Positions 23,030-34,800 of a stretch of DNA of 60,000 nt are shown piece by piece. Position 1 is the stretch's first letter; the number at the start of each line of letters is the position of its first letter. The DNA comes from Tubulanus polymorphus (lineage: Eukaryota > Nemertea > Palaeonemertea > Tubulaniformes > Tubulanidae). Under the pieces are notes generated by a model. It saw only the letters and a program-made list of their open reading frames with translations, was not told the origin of the DNA and ran no database searches. A program made the translations under genes and the position numbers. Location of the stretch: positions 10,506,450 to 10,566,449 of the forward strand of contig NC_134026.1 of assembly GCF_964204645.1 (NCBI RefSeq). Direction: 5' to 3'.

Positions 23030-24975
23030 AAACTAGCAAATTTTCGCCAATCGTCCAATTATCGGAAGTACAATAAAATTGTTACGGCAGTACTACATGG
23101 CCTTCCTAAATTTGTCATCAAGCATTGCATGGAGAAATTGGAATCTGCATCAGATATTGGAAGGTAATTTTGGTTCACAAAATTTTATCTAGTGACATTG
23201 AAAAGTAGCGGTAAATTATTTACCAGTCGTTTACTATTCATTGTTGCAATTTATATTTTGAGAGAATCGATCAAAGAGAGTGGAGACAAACTTTCATTTG
23301 ATGTTAAGTCACAATCAGGAAATAAGGACTATCACGTGAGTCTTGGAAAAGCTGATGGCAGTTTACCATTTTGCTCATGTTATGATTGGGCACATGCTGG
23401 TTTGCCCTGAAAACACATTTGCGCGGTGTTATCGTATAAGACCTGCCGGATTCTTATTGGAAAAGTCCGTTTTTTGTGTTGGACCAAGACATTGTTGGAT
23501 CGCAAGAACATGAATCTTCAAATGAAATTGTCGATTGTGAAATACATGTTGAAAGTGAAACAGCAGACCCAGTTATCTCTGATGATTGTCTAGCTGAAGA
23601 CCAACATTCAGAAATAAAGGAACTACCTGCTCCTAATAGATACAGCCGAAATTTAGGCTCACTCTGTCGTGAGATCTTAAAACATTTGCACGCAATGACC
23701 TATTTAGTCGAACACTCGTCTACTTCAATGCAAGAACTAAAAAAAAGATTTGGACTTGGTTCTTAACAAGTTTCAAAAATGTGTTTGAAAGAAGACTGTA
23801 TTAATGTTTTACCGGAACCAAAGAAAAAACAAGAATCCAAAACTAGTGAAAAGTCTGTCGATTTATGTGACATACGTAGTTTACCAAAACGGAACAAGCG
23901 TAAACATCCATTTTCTGGTCGCCATGGTAAAACCGCTGAGACCATAAAAAAGATGTTCCTCACTAAACTGATTATTGAAGAAATGAGTTCCGAAACAGAG
24001 TTAAAAAAGACTAAAGTTAAAACGGTAGCTGTTAAACCATCACAAAAAACTTCTAAACATTCTCAACCAAACTGCATTATACAAGATCGATCAACTTCTG
24101 GTAAAAATGAGCCTGTTCCGTCAACTTCAAAATATGGTAAAAATGAGCCTGTTCCATCAACATCAAAACTGAATGTGCATGACATAGATACATGCATTAC
24201 GGCAGTAACTCAGTCAAAGCCAAATAAGCGAAAAAAGAGAAAACTTAGTCAAGAAGAAGTAAAGATCATTGAAAATTGCCAGTGGCTGAGCGATGAATCG
24301 ATCAACTTATCTCAAAATATTTTGTTCGAGCAGTTTAAACATTTTGAGATAGAAGGACTCGAAGACACAACCCTCGGTCCAAATCTGTCTTTCTTGGTTG
24401 CAAGAGGGAATTTCGTACAGATCCTGAATTCCCAGAATCAACATTGGGTAGTTATATCAAATATTGGGTGCCATTATGAAGAGGTGAAGTATTACGATAC
24501 TTTGTTTAGTGGATCATTACCTAATGATATACAGAAGCAAATTGCTTCAATTTTATTCTGTGAAGACCGCGAAAATATATCTGTACTTGTGCAGCCTGTT
24601 CAAAGACAAGCTAATGGTAGAGACTGTGAAGTATTGGCTATAGCGATAGCAACATCTCTGTTATTATCGACTAATCCATGTGAGATAGTCTACGATAAAT
24701 CAAAACACCGACACCATTTATTAGAGTGTTTGAAAGCGGGTAAGATCTCAGAGTTCCCAGTCGTTCCGAATAGAACTGTGCGTATCAAGTCGGATATCAT
24801 ACGGATGATATTATACTGCTTTTGTCCTCTTCCTTGGCATGTTAATGATGATGAGGACCCACATTTATATATGGCAGAATGCGAGCGTTGCGGCAAGTGG
24901 TTTCATCGTAAATGTGCTAATGTTCCATATGCTGTTTTTGTTAGTGGTAACTTTTGGGCCTGTCCCAAGTGTTAA
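23030..24975 (+). pseudogene. SWIM finger - Ulp1-like cysteine protease - PHD finger protein, broken
   Basis: An exon at about 23030-23165 (LHGLPKFVIKHCMEKLESAS) has a GT donor after AG. From 23192 the frame contains a SWIM finger, CSCYDWAHAGLP then KHICAV, with a TGA at 23408-23410 exactly where the third metal-binding Cys belongs. A frameshift near 23430 and a TAA at 23764-23766 follow, after which the same frame continues as a 398-codon block from 23779. That block has a basic, low-complexity N-half with an 11-residue repeat (GKNEPVPSTSK, about residues 108-130). It then has a C48/Ulp1-like protease with His222, Asp240, Gln277 and Cys283 in the proper order, and a C-terminal PHD finger with Cys347, Cys349, Cys368, Cys371, His376, Cys379, Cys395 and Cys398. 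Ulp1-type proteases are known as passengers of MULE and Zisupton-type transposons, so a mobile origin is likely. The class is not assigned. Confidence 0.75.
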
Positions 24976-25282
24976 CGATAGATATTTGTATGTGTACATA
25001 TGACATTGATTGACAACAAGGACACCTCTGCGTCACGATTAGTCAGTAGTAAACATTAGTCAGTAGTAAACCGATGTATATTTCTGACTGATCATTCCGA
25101 AGAACCGAGTCATGTAACTATGACGTATGATCCAAGTTTATACACAAAAGCTAAGAGGGGGCATCCCCATGCATGGAATTATAGCTTTTAAAATTGTGTG
25201 TTGATTCTGCGATTTTCAGACATAGACCAATGTGGTGTTTAATTGGATTAAGCGATTTTTGGTGACGTTGCCAAATTCATAT
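24976..25282. other. No gene recognised; short direct repeat
   Basis: Contains the repeated word attagtcagtagtaaac twice in a row (about 25039-25072). Nothing else is supported. Confidence 0.5.
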
Positions 25283-25345
25283 TTAGGGTTTTCTGACTTT
25301 CGTCGAAAACCCTCTTGAAATTCTGTTGATTATTACTATTATATA
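25283..25345 (+). repeat. Hairpin repeat of the agggttttctg family, copy 1
   Basis: agggttttctgac pairs with gtcgaaaaccct to form a stem, followed by cttgaaattctgttgattat. The same arrangement recurs twice in tandem at 27533-27650. Confidence 0.65.
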
Positions 25346-27532
25346 TTTTCCGCCGATTTCGTCAAATAAAATTCATCTTCATTCAGATTCGGCAACTGAC
25401 AGCTTCGAAACGAAATGTATAAATTGATACTGTAATAACGGTCTCTCTGAACCAACAGATGTCTGAATGTACTTTCCATCCTATTTGAAACTTAAAATTA
25501 CTTATTAGGTTACTGTAAATAAAGAATTGAATTGAATTGTTAGACAACAAGCACCGGCGAAATAACAGTTTGTGACGTCATTTAGTAAGTAAATAAAGGA
25601 GGGCTCCAAGAATTTCCAAATCACGGGGGACTATACTGGGGTTAGACCATTCAACCAAAAAGAGGATTGCTCCGATAATATCCAAATCATCTCATTTTAT
25701 TTTTTCCATCGAATACCCGGTAATTAATTTTTCCTTTCGATCACATGCATCCATGAAACCCATTATCGCTGCTTTGCAGCTATATTTCTTATTATAATTC
25801 CACTGAAAATCGCAGAATCTACTCAGAGTAACATCTAGGTTCGTATGATTTCATTAAATAGAAAATAAAATTCATGGCATGACCAAATTTGACCACTGGT
25901 TCCCGGGATCCCCCCTTTGACTAATTACTGTTTGAGGTTTTCAGTTCAAATGTGATCCATTTAAAATTTTGTTTGATACACATCATATACCGGTTCAAGA
26001 GAAGCTAATTATCCGAAATATAATATTACATAATCGTTAATTCTAATCATTAAGCTCTAATATCTCGTAAAAATCATCAGGACTCTGAGCACCAACTTAA
26101 TGAAATAAAATGTATTTTGAATTGGATTGAAAAATAATAGCCATGTGCTTTTTGTATATTTACATCACTCTTTGTTTACTTCCTGAATAATTAAACGCAT
26201 GAGCAGAATGAAACCTGGAAATGGTTGTGAGAAAAAATCGTTTTCCCACAGAAGTAAATTTTCGCATTTTGAAACCACATTTTCGTCAGATATCTTGATG
26301 CAACGTTACCTCACGCACGGGATATCAAAACTAGATGAATCATTGAACACATCGCACACGATAAATCATTTAAGTCATACGCCTTGAATATCAGTATTTG
26401 CGCTAGAAATGATGAATATTCAATCATGCCACCATTTTGTTTGTGAAATAACGCGCACCAGCTGATCCACCTCGTTCAATGTTATGACGTCATGATGGAA
26501 GTCAAAACCGGGTCAACACAAATTATACATAACCGAGATTTTAGGGGGTTTCGTCTTTGAAAGCCCATAACTACCGAACAAAGTGTTGGATCTTGGCAAT
26601 ATAAAGTTCTTCCGACGCAAATAGCATTGAATTTTCACGTATGTTATTTTGGACAGTTAAAGATGCTGCATGAAAAAACGTGCTCAAATAAATTGAATTT
26701 TTGAAACTTTTTGGTAAATTTCTCAAAAACTATGAACCCCACGGATTTCAACTTTGCGCACCGTAAAGAAAGACCAATTACGAAATATATTTTTGCTTAA
26801 TCTGTTCAATTCACCTATTAGTAGTGAAATTACAGGCTACTGAAATTGCGATTGAGAGTGCTAAAAATAGCTTTGAGTGTAGTGTATTTAGCATGCGAAT
26901 GATTATCAATTGGCCAGATTGTTGACAAAGGCGAGCCAAAAACCGCCAACACCTTACAAAAAAAGCTGTCCGAGCCATTGATGGAGCAAATTCAATGCAC
27001 CATCATCCCCCTCTCTCGTAAATACAAGATTTTGAAATTTGAAGACATGATAACACTTGAACTCCTCAAATTAGGGTGTGGTTTTGCTAAAAAAACTCTT
27101 CCCAAGCCCATCTTAGCTCTTTTCAACACAAATTCAAAAACCTAGTCACAATAATAATACAAGAAGTAGACATTACCCAAGAATTCATCCACACAAATTG
27201 CATATTTTTAACCAATCATTTCTCACCAGAGTGCATCTGTTATGGCAGATTCAACCATCAAGTCTGCGCCATCATTGCATTCTTTAATCAGGTTCAAAAT
27301 TCAGGCGATTACAAAATATTAATTTTTTCACAAGGACAAGCTAAATATCCGTTGTAATTTATCCGTCATATTTAATTATGATTTATTTATATCACTATTT
27401 GATTTTTTCGTTCTCTTTTCTTTTATTGGTTTCTCATGAAGTTATTTATATTACTGATATTCTCTGAGGTCTTTTGTCCATTCTATTACAGTAATACTTT
27501 ATTATTATTATCATGATTATTATTATAATTAT
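25346..27532. other. Non-coding, AT-rich, with a LINE-like tail and a short hairpin
   Basis: An aataaagaattgaattgaat tail at about 25518-25540 resembles the 3' ends of CR1-like LINEs in this window. A tatcgctgctttgcagctat hairpin word at about 25765-25785 recurs at about 31725. No gene is supported in the remainder. Confidence 0.5.
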
Positions 27533-27650
27533 TAGGGTTTCTACTGCTTTCGCAGAAACCCTCTTGTAATTCTGTTGATTATTAGGGTTTTCTGTTATTT
27601 CACAGAAAACCCTATTGATATCCGCGTGATTATTATTATTATTTTCTTCC
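27533..27650 (+). repeat. Hairpin repeat of the agggttttctg family, two tandem copies
   Basis: agggtttctactgctttcgc with cagaaaccct forms the first stem. attagggttttctgtt with cacagaaaaccct forms the second. Both are followed by cttgtaattctgttgatt-like or related tails ending in tattatt. Confidence 0.7.
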
Positions 27651-28504
27651 ACACTATTTTTACTAAAAGAACAAAGGCTTTGTTACCGTGCCGCTGTTGT
27701 CGATACAATCCGTCTGATATCATTCTGCTCACTTCGATCTACAAATACCCCGTGCGTATTTTGAAGAATCATCGTCGGCACTGTCGGGCCGTAAACATCG
27801 AAAATTGAGCCCCATTCAAAGAGCCGACATGTTTTTCTAAGTCCTCTTTCCGAAATCTACCGCACGCTTCTTGTCACATCAATTATCAATTCAAGCATAA
27901 ATTAACAAATTTATTACCCAAAGATTGCACATTCTGTCGCGGTTTTTAAAAACTAATTTTTAACAATAGCCCATTTTCCTCATCAAATCGTATTACCGAT
28001 ATAAAGGAAATTTACTACTTGAGATTTCAAAAGCACTGTCGAGCCGTAAACATCAACGAATCGACGTGTGTTACTACATCGTCGTTCCGGGGATCAGCTG
28101 CGAGTTTCACCTCATCATGAGAATCAAATCGAGTACAAATTAATTTATTACTACATGTGATTTGACTGCGGGTGTCAAGCAGTTAGTTTAGCAATACCTA
28201 TTTTTCTTTATCAAATTAACCGTGTATTTACTAAGATAAATCATAAGTGTACCGGGGAGTCGTAGGCCTAAACGAAACACGCCGAAGAGATATAGCGGAG
28301 AAAAGCTGTTATGTCGACGAGGTATCAAAATAAAAGAATATATTACTTTATTCGGCCGCGGGCTTCAACCTCTATATCAATACCATCAATACTCTATATT
28401 TCCTACAGTACATACCGATCATTGTCAAATGCACAAGGTATTTACTAAATACAAGTATACAACACAATCCTTTCTGTATGCTGGACTCACACTTGACATT
28501 CGGA
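27651..28504. other. No gene recognised
   Basis: Non-coding. The phrase gcactgtcgggccgtaaacatc near 27778 recurs as gcactgtcgagccgtaaacatc near 28032, so part of the stretch is an old internal duplication. Confidence 0.45.
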
Positions 28505-28862
28505 GTAAGCCTTCGCTGTGGGGGAAAGGGATCGTTCGCTGTGTCGCTTGAAGTGTTTATCGAGTTTGACGCGGCTTTAGGCCTACCGGTACTGAGCTTT
28601 ACTGTCTCAAACAAACACAGAATAATTGTTGCGTTTATTAACGGACTCATTGGATTGATCTTCAAAACAAAATTTACGATATTTAGGTGGGTTGTTATTC
28701 AATAGGCTTACGACCAATCTGTCCGGATGTTAGGCCTACGCATATACATAGGCCTACATAGGCTAGTAGCCTCTACTAGGTTAAGCGTTCGCTGTGGGGG
28801 AAAGGAGATCGTTCGCTGTGTCGCTTGAAGTGTTTATCGAGTTTTACGCGACCTTAAGGCTT
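28505..28862 (+). repeat. Direct duplication of about 75 bp
   Basis: cgctgtgggggaaagggatc... at about 28513-28585 recurs at about 28790-28862 with few changes (gttcgctgtgtcgcttgaag in both). About 200 bases rich in aggcctac words separate the two. Confidence 0.75.
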
Positions 28863-30235
28863 TAGTATGGTGGCTGATAAGGGCCATGCGTAAAAAAAAC
28901 ACGTATATGCAAATGAGGGCGACATTATGACAAAACGACAAAACTAAAATAACGCAACAAAAAAATAATTTTGGTTTTGTCGCCCGCGACAATTCATTAT
29001 TTTTGTTTTATCGCCCGCGACAATTCATTATTTTGGTTTTATCGCCCGTGACAATTCATTAATTTGGTTTTGTCACCCGCGACAAATCAGTATTTTGGTT
29101 TTGTCGCCCACGACAATTCAATATTTTGGTTTTATGGCCCGCGACAATTCATTATTTTGGTTTTATCGCCTGCGACAATTTTTTTTTTGTTGCGGTTTTA
29201 TCGCCTGCGACAATTCAATATTTTGGTTTTATCGCCAGCGACAATTCATTATTTTGGTTTTATCGCCCGCGAAAATTCATTAGTTTGGTTTTGTCGCCCG
29301 CGACAATTCAATATTTTGGTTATGTCGCCCGCGACAATTCAAGATTTTGGTTTTATCCAGACCTGCCAACATTGAATTTTTCAAGATAGTAACATTTTTC
29401 AAATTTGCCAGTATTTTTTAGATTTTGCCAGTGACCCACTAGACTTGATGTGACCTTTGCCAGTAACATTTTCAATATGGCCAGTAACGAATTTTCGGAT
29501 TAAAATCAGAATATAGAATATTAAAACTACTAAAGAAATTAATTTCAAAAAATGCATTTATGTTTTCTACTGCCTGTTACCGCAGTATCAGTTTCAGATT
29601 CTGACTCCGAAGAAGACGGAGAACCCTCCGAATTTTCCAGATTTGACAAAACGTCGTGAACTTCGTCCGCCATTTGCAACATTCATGACAATTTGAGCGA
29701 TGAAAATTACTCTTTGTAACCGAAAATTCGCTAGACTGGTTCCCGGTATTACTCGTTGTAACCGAAAATTTGCTAGACTGGTTCCCGGCTGTATGGAAAC
29801 TTCGTGACAATTACTCAAATAAAAACCAAATTTCCCCGTAATAAATGTTAATAAACCATTAAAATACCGATTATGTACTGCAAAATTACCTTTATTGACA
29901 TAATATAAGATTTTTATTGAGGCCGTATTTATTTGCTCATTCGCGTAACATCAGAACGATATCGGAAAAAAGCGTATTCCATTGCCTGTGCCAGTAACGC
30001 CGTATTACCGCGGGTAGCACCGGAACGGAATACGGCAAAAACGTAACGGTTGGCAGGTGTGTTTATCGCCCGCAACAATTCATTTTTTTTGTTTTGTCGC
30101 CCGCGAAAATTCAATATTTTGGTTTTATCGCCAGCGACAATTGATTATTTTGGTTTTATCGCCCGCGACAATTGATTATTTTGGTTTTATCGCCTGCGAC
30201 AATTAATTTTTTTGGTTTTGTCGCCCACTTTAAAA
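28863..30235 (+). repeat. 31 bp tandem array with a terminal motif shared with the 18043 element, split by an insertion
   Basis: Begins tatggtggctgat, as at 18043. Units of 31 bp follow, of the form ttttggttttatcgcccgcg then acaattcatta, at about 28967-29357 and again at 30062-30235. The two parts are separated by the inserted element 29358-30061. Overlapping open frames in three phases arise because 31 is not a multiple of three; they are not genes. Confidence 0.8.
29358..30061. mobile_element. 704 bp non-autonomous DNA transposon inserted in the 31 bp array
   Basis: Terminal inverted repeats are cagacctgccaac (29358-29370) and its complement, gttggcaggtgtg (30049-30061), with one mismatch. 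It is flanked by a 6 bp duplication TTTATC (29352-29357 and 30062-30067), and the tandem repeat register continues across it. Inside is an internal direct repeat of about 42 bp including ctagactggttcccgg (about 29728-29795). No transposase. CAG ends suggest an hAT-related source, which is an inference. Confidence 0.75.
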
Positions 30236-30430
30236 GCTTTGGAATAATTAGGCCAATTAATAACGTAATAAAGACTTATGCTTTCGCCTATTTTGAAGTC
30301 GATTAATCTGATATAGTGTCGAATATTAAGGTCATTTTGGCAGATTCTTTTTTTTTAAAGTGATATTAAAGCGATCATTCAAGTGATCCTACTTAATGAA
30401 AGATCACATATTATTTCTTTTTCTAAAGAT

Positions 30431-30863
30431 GTACGGAAGCTTATATGTCAAAAGCCATAAAGGGCCTAGAGTTGTCGCGTTCCAACTCGACAAGTCGCTA
30501 TATTTATGTCGACATATCGCGATATATCGCGTCAAGTCGACATGAATATGTCGACATATCGTGACGTTTTCACGACAAATTTCGCATTTCGCCCATTTTC
30601 CATGGGACAAGTCGTCATTTGAAGACACGTCGAAATGTAAGATGAGGACGCCAGTTATATGGCGACTGAGTTTCAAGTCGTCATGAATATGTCGAATTGT
30701 TGCGAGGAAAATGGTTGAGAAAACGAAATATGTCGTCAAAACGTCACAATATGTTGACATATTCATGTCGACTTGAAGCAATATATCGCGATATGTCGAC
30801 ATAAATATGGCGACTTTGTCGAGTTGGAACGCGACAACTCGAGGCCCTTTATCGCTTCCGTAC
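30431..30863. repeat. Long foldback element
   Basis: Left end gtacggaagc (30431-30440) pairs with right end gcttccgtac (30854-30863). Inside, gagttgtcgcgttccaactc pairs with gagttggaacgcgacaactc. The arms extend about 140 bases, rich in gtcgacat and tatcgcgata words, around a spacer near 30580-30730. There is no coding capacity. Confidence 0.8.
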
Positions 30864-31229
30864 TTCCGTATATATGGGACCCGTACAAAACCGTCGCGAC
30901 CTTTTATCATGACGAAATTATGTCGAACAAACGTGATATATCACGATTTATCGACATAATTAAGTCGATATATCGTGTTAATATCACGATAAATCGTTAT
31001 ACGGATCACGCCTTTCACCAATGTCGACGTCTGTATCTCAACATAACCGCGTACCGTCGACATAATTATCACTCCTTTAGCTAAAATGTCGTGATACGTA
31101 TGGCAATTTATTGAGACAATATCGCAAAAAGTCGACATAAAAATCACGACATTTTAAATAAGGTCTTCCTAGTTACATCGATATATTGAGATAACCTAAT
31201 TTCAATAAGGGGACGCATACTTAATGATG
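30864..31229. other. Non-coding, gtcgacat-like words
   Basis: Continues with atcacgat and gtcgacataa words related to the foldback on its left, but without a clear second arm. No gene is seen. Confidence 0.4.
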
Positions 31230-31720
31230 TTTAATGTTAAATGAATATGAAAGAAGAAATAAAGTTGGCAGAAAAATTAAAATGACTTTATCATCACCAG
31301 AATCTGGTGGACATATTGAATGTTGGGGTTCAAGTAGAATGACCCCAAATGCTGGGGCACAATAATAGTGTTCGGAATATGGTCGATGAACTAAATAGGT
31401 CATTCGCATCAATACTTTGTCACAATTGATTTGCGGTATATTTTGGATTACTGTGTATGTCATTTGTCAGGACATTAAACAGTAGACGACTTAGGATACT
31501 ACCTAGCGTGACTCCACTAGTTAGACCGACTTATTCCAAGATGAGGCGTTCCGTTGATTTTGGCTATAAGTTTTCGTTCAGAGATAACTGCTGAGCCATT
31601 TGGGCGACCTATCATTGATACTGTTTCCTAATAGCCTGTTTAGTTAGTAATGGCTGATGTTGTGCCTTATCAAATGCTTTGTCGAGATCCACCGATGAAC
31701 AGGATTCTAAGACAGCAGAA
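31230..31720 (-). pseudogene. LINE reverse-transcriptase fragment
   Basis: Read on the minus strand, SSVDLDKAFDKAQHQPLL (about 31660-31715) is a reverse-transcriptase block, and SGVTLGSILSRLLFNV with ND (about 31440-31540) is the next. The frame contains several stops between them. A GLKSPVTSGV-type junction with the rest of the domain is lost. It ends next to the P-like element. Confidence 0.65.
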
Positions 31721-31800
31721 AACCCGTTATCGCTGCTTTGCAGCTATATTTATTATTATTATTATAAATCTTCCACTTTCCAGCCAAAAATTCTTCATAA
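31720..31800 (+). repeat. Second copy of the tatcgctgctttgcagctat repeat
   Basis: gaaaacccgttatcgctgct then ttgcagctatatttattatt matches 25757-25810. The word ctcagattcgactactaaca about 80 bases later resembles one at about 25384, so the repeat unit is longer than the hairpin. Confidence 0.6.
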
Positions 31801-34800
31801 AATGTAACTCCTCTCAGATTCGACTACTAACAGCTAATAAGCATAATTTTAAATTATAAAAGTAATATAACTCAGCGCCTGAGCATTTCGAATTTGCATA
31901 TTGTAATTAATTATGAATAAATTCCGCGTAATTATTGGGTCTAAAGAGCATGAGAATGTCGCAAGCATCATCATCCATTGATAAATCTTGGAGTAATCAT
32001 TTGACTGGAGAGAGCTTGCCTAATCATTCGCTATACGCACTGTGGTCTATTCATGTAGCACCACTCACCGATCTCACTCGTAGCAACGGCTCACCGCTGA
32101 CACCGCGTCGCTTTACGGGAAGCTTTACTACCAGTATGCGCAGACGGGCTTAATCGAATACGACCTATTTAACGCATGCGCAGTTGTTACAAACATGTCC
32201 GCACCGTTGTGAAGATTTTATTGGAAAAAGAATCGTCAAAATCGACAAATATTTAAGGAAATTACAGATTTTTACCATGCTTTTCACAAACAGTACTCAA
32301 TTGAATGTAAGTGAAAAAGAATTCTTCATCAAATTAAAACCCGATTCTTCCGGATAATGGCACATACATCATATTAGAGATCGAGAGTTGATGATAATGA
32401 AATAGTAAATGTCTTTGTGTTGCACTTCGTCGCGAAATCAATATTTGTAATGAAAATTCCCTAGTTACTGTGGTGGTAATACAATATCCTCACTGATGAT
32501 AGACTTATCATTTCTGGCCATTGGCGTTGTTGCTTTGCCAGAATCATATTCAAAACCGTTTTATCAAGTTAATTATATTCCTAGTCTATTTGTACTCCCA
32601 CTCAACAACATATTATTTATTATTATTCACTTACTTTAACCTTTTTTTCAGTTAGACTTTTGTTCTGATTGCTTGTTTTGTTTGCATGCTAGTCTATCTT
32701 CAATTATTGCAAACATAGGCTTTACATCATACAATTAGAAAATAGATTTTTTTAATATGTGCTTTTATATTTTTGTAGAGGAACATTCATGCATAGCTTT
32801 GTTTTGTCGGATATGTGGCCAAACACGTGCACTGATCGCCGACAGAAAAAAACAAATAAACAAGGAAACTCATCAACGAGATATTAACCTGATATGGAAA
32901 ATTGATGTGAAAAACGATCCGTCCAGTTATCCTCCGTATTTATGTAAGTCTTGCGACTCAAAAATAAGGCGATGGCGGAAACGAAAAAATTCAAAAATAT
33001 GCTCAATAACGTCACCGTTGAAATTAACGACTGGGCCGATAATAATGTTACGTGTCGTAGCTGCATCCAAAATGTCGACAGTCTTTCCCAGGAATTTCCG
33101 GACAGTTTTGTGCAGAGATTTAGTGAACTAATTAACCCGAACCAATTTTTTGTCAACGTGTCCCAGGAAAAATTAGCGGCATCGCAAAATGTGAGCCTGA
33201 ACGATTTGTGTAAATATGTTTAGATAAACCGCCATTTTCAGACTGCAGTTTGGGTCTATGGTCACGAGATTAACCTCGAGAAGTTTCGAATTCCAAAATG
33301 TGTGTCGGCTGATGAAGATTTAATGTTATTTGTGAAACTTGTATCAAGCTGGAATGTACGCGCTGGAATTGCTGGATTTTCTGATCTATGTCGATTGCGT
33401 GCTCCGACTCCAACAGCTGTTTCTACAGATCGAAGTGGTGAGACAGTTGCCAGAGAAGAAGTTAATCCAGTGCAGTGTATTCGCCATGTCAACTGTGATT
33501 ATTTTTCCTTGAACTTATTGTGTGATGCCTGTGAAGGATAGAAGTCGACTCTGAGAAGTCTTAAATCTAAAGCTGAGAAGAAAGTTGAATCCAAACCGAC
33601 TGCATCATCTCATCATCGAAATGACTTAATGTCCAGAGCAGATTTATTGATGAAAATGAAAAATGTGCAACAAAATAGACAATTTTGGAAAAAAAGAGCA
33701 AAGTCATTATCAGAAAAAATTGAGCAGAAAATTGAAAACAAAGGAGTGAATTTGAAATCTAAATTAGGTAAGTCATTGAGCCAAGTCATCCAAGATAACC
33801 CTCCTACACCTGATTCAATCGCTGAATTACTCTGGCAACAGCAAGTGACATACAACAGCAAAAGCGAAAAAAGGCAGATGCGCTGGCACCGTTACTCATC
33901 AAATGGTGCATTGCTCTGCAAGCCACATCGAGCAAAGCGTATGATCTTCTCTGAGACTCAAAAATTCTCCATTTGCCACACAAAACAACCTTGAGAGACT
34001 ATACACATCACATTGATACGAAAATCGGATTTTCACAGCAAATCTTGGAATTCATAAAATCGGACATTTCTTTTGATCGCTTACTACCCTTTGAGAAGAA
34101 TGTGATCATTGCTTTTGATGAAATAAAAATCAAAGAAGGCCTAGCATATTCTTCCGAGACTGGAGAATTAGTCGGATTTGTGAATTTTGGAGACTATTTA
34201 AATGAAATCGAGGAGTTAGATTCCGAGAACACTTCACCTGCCCATGCAACGCATTGTATATCATTCATGGTTCGCAGTATTTTCAAACATTTTAATACTG
34301 TATTTGGATATTTCCCGTGTGTTGGGTTCACCAGTCACCAACAATACGTTTCAGTGTGGGAAGCCATAAAAATTCTGGAGATTAATGGCTTCCATGTAAG
34401 AGGCATTGTATCCGATGGAGCATCAGCTAATAGAAAATTCTATCGAATGCATGGTTCGGAAGAATCGCCTGAAAATGAAATATTCTTCTCGTCAAACCGA
34501 TATCGTCCGGGATCGAAAATATACTTTTTCTGTGATGTACCTCATTTAATGAAAACAATTCGAAATAATATAGAGAACTCGAATTGGCATAATAAGACAA
34601 GGAATTTAGAGGTAAAAATGAATGTAAAATATGTTGGCTTATCGATCTTCACATTCATATATTCATTTTTTTTCAATTATATTTTGGTACAGTTGAATGG
34701 TCTGCCTATTCAGTGGACTCAATTGATCAGATTGGTGGAAGAAGACTTGGGCATTCAAGTATTTAGAGATCAAAATGGTGATTTTCAGGAAAACAGAAAC

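Noticed and set aside
23408-23410. Selenocysteine codon in a SWIM finger
   Set aside because: The same gene also has a frameshift and a TAA, and no SECIS-like structure was recognised, so mutation is the simpler reading. Kept as a low-interest finding only.
25283-25300. Telomere-like TTTAGGG
   Set aside because: A single occurrence that belongs to the agggttttctg hairpin family, not to a tandem telomeric tract.
29064-29389. Three overlapping open frames with repeated peptides
   Set aside because: They follow from a 31 bp tandem unit read in all three phases; no start, splice or family support.
28967-30235. CRISPR-like array of regular 31 bp units
   Set aside because: The units are contiguous and degenerate, with no unique spacers, in a eukaryotic repeat context.
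32779-33540. A RAG1 or ProtoRAG transposon
   Set aside because: Only the N-terminal domain is reminiscent of RAG1; the catalytic region is P-type (FDEIKIKEGL, VSDGASANRKF) and no RAG2-like or Transib-like core is present.
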